From: Streptomyces luteolus
GTDB lineage: Bacteria; Actinomycetota; Actinomycetes; Streptomycetales; Streptomycetaceae
Assembly: GCF_029968015.1 (NCBI RefSeq)
Contig: NZ_JASCIS010000051.1
Coordinates: 1-56,196, forward strand
Direction of reading: 5' to 3'
Length of the DNA stretch: 56,196 nt
Shown here: piece by piece, positions 55,489 through 56,196 of the stretch
Layout of the letters: each line of letters opens with the position of its first letter
How positions within the stretch are numbered: the stretch's first letter is position 1
Notes under the pieces: generated by a model
The model's database searches: none
What the model was told of the DNA's origin: nothing
What the model saw: the letters and a program-made list of their open reading frames with translations, nothing else
Made by a program: the position numbers and the translations under genes

Positions 55489-56156
55489 GGCGTGCGGGGT
55501 GGGCGGCCGTGTGCGCCGCCGTGGTGTTCGCCGCGGCGGGCGGCGGGGTGACCGCCGCCCTGGCGAACGGCACGGTCCACGACCCCGCGCCGCCGTCCGC
55601 TCCGTCCACGCCGTCCGCGCTGGAGCGTCCGGCCGCGGACTCGGCGGACGCGGGTTTCGCGCGCGACATGGCGGTGCACCACCAGCAGGCGGTCGAGATG
55701 TCGTTCGTCGTACGGGACCGAACGGACGACGAGGAGATCCGCAGGCTCGCGTACGACATCGCCAACACGCAGGCGAACCAGCGGGGCATGATGCTCGGCT
55801 GGCTGGACCTGTGGGAGCTGCCGAAGGTGTCGTCGCGGCCGCCGATGGCGTGGATGGGGATGGGCGGGCACGACGGCCACGGTTCGGGCGGGGACGACGC
55901 GCCGTTGATGCCCGGCATGGCGACCCGGGCCGAACTCGCACGCCTGGAGAAGGCGGAGGGCGAGCGGGCCGAGGTGCTGTTCCTGCGGCTGATGACCGCG
56001 CACCACAAGGGCGGCGTGCACATGGCCGAGGGCTGTGTGGACCGGTGCCGTCCGGGGGTGGAGCGGGACCTGGCGAAGGGGATGGTCGAGGCCCAGGAGT
56101 CCGAGCTGCGGCTGATGGCGGATCTGCTCAGGGCGCGGGGCGCGAAGGGAAGTTGA
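55485..56156 (+). CDS. DUF305 ferritin-like secreted protein
   Basis: 223 aa from GTG. N-terminal signal peptide or anchor (about 5-27), Pro/Ser linker, then a DUF305 domain (about 52-220) with two His motifs, DMAVHHQQAVEMS and MTAHHKGGVHMAE, that lie face to face in the fold, and a Met/His/Gly-rich loop (MAWMGMGGHDGHGSGG). DUF305 proteins are often found with copper genes; metal binding outside the membrane is likely. Translationally coupled to the DUF3105 gene. Confidence 0.9.
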   Translation: MRRAGWAAVCAAVVFAAAGGGVTAALANGTVHDPAPPSAPSTPSALERPAADSADAGFARDMAVHHQQAVEMSFVVRDRTDDEEIRRLAYDIANTQANQRGMMLGWLDLWELPKVSSRPPMAWMGMGGHDGHGSGGDDAPLMPGMATRAELARLEKAEGERAEVLFLRLMTAHHKGGVHMAEGCVDRCRPGVERDLAKGMVEAQESELRLMADLLRARGAKGS

Positions 56157-56169
56157 GGTTGCCGGGGGG

Positions 56170-56196
56170 GCTTCGGGGGCCAGCCCCCGGACCCCC
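56170..56196. repeat. Start of a further nested-repeat copy, cut by the window end
   Basis: CTTCGGGGGCCAGCCCCCGG followed by ACCCCC is identical to the spacer at 5001-5026 of nested element copy 1. The rest lies outside the window. Confidence 0.65.

Overview
The window is high-GC actinobacterial DNA that reads as a Streptomyces chromosome core segment. The signs are strong third-position G/C bias, frequent GTG starts, GlnR-type boxes, a conservon, and a gene order I recognise from S. coelicolor: sucB, GntR, aceE, then lipB-lipA, a 67-aa protein, a DUF4191 protein, an RDD protein and glnA, and further on glnII, a malR-like gene, a PAP2 gene, glnE and glnA2. That synteny is from memory and was not computed.

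Layout. 1-5 kb is central carbon metabolism: the 3' part of sucB, a GntR regulator and aceE, with a palindrome lying on the predicted aceE -35. 5-16 kb is an accessory stretch: a WYL regulator, two SDR oxidoreductases, a DUF4240 protein, a PP2C/SpoIIE phosphatase, TetR, GNAT, a TIGR01777 epimerase, a FAD oxidoreductase and a large TPR-like regulator. 15.8-19.6 kb holds lipB-lipA (lipoate for the PDH and OGDH complexes encoded at the left end) and three small or membrane proteins. 19.7-32.3 kb holds glnA and glnII, each behind a GlnR-like box, enclosing a four-gene conservon (cvnD-C-B-A on the minus strand) with an MHYT membrane sensor, an asparaginase and an FN3 lipoprotein on the same strand.

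32-46 kb is accessory: a truncated response-regulator fragment, a His-rich PepSY membrane protein beside a Met/His-rich membrane protein, an epimerase, a secreted DUF1996 protein, a GH89 alpha-N-acetylglucosaminidase, a sigma-like/transmembrane fusion, and a hydrolase-ferredoxin reductase-TetR operon. 46.8-56 kb holds a MalR-like LacI regulator, a PAP2 protein, glnE, a vapBC pair, a VOC protein, glnA2 and a coupled DUF3105-DUF305 pair.

The genes combine into a nitrogen-assimilation neighbourhood: three glutamine synthetases, the GS adenylyltransferase, and an ammonia-releasing asparaginase. GlnA keeps the adenylylation tyrosine at residue 397; GlnA2 has lost it. The most unusual non-coding signal is repeat DNA: a nested inverted-repeat element in two opposite orientations with covarying arms, composite dispersed repeats, and about a dozen tandem arrays, several of which copy the stop-codon end of the adjacent gene. 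No rRNA, tRNA, CRISPR array, insertion sequence or attachment site was found.
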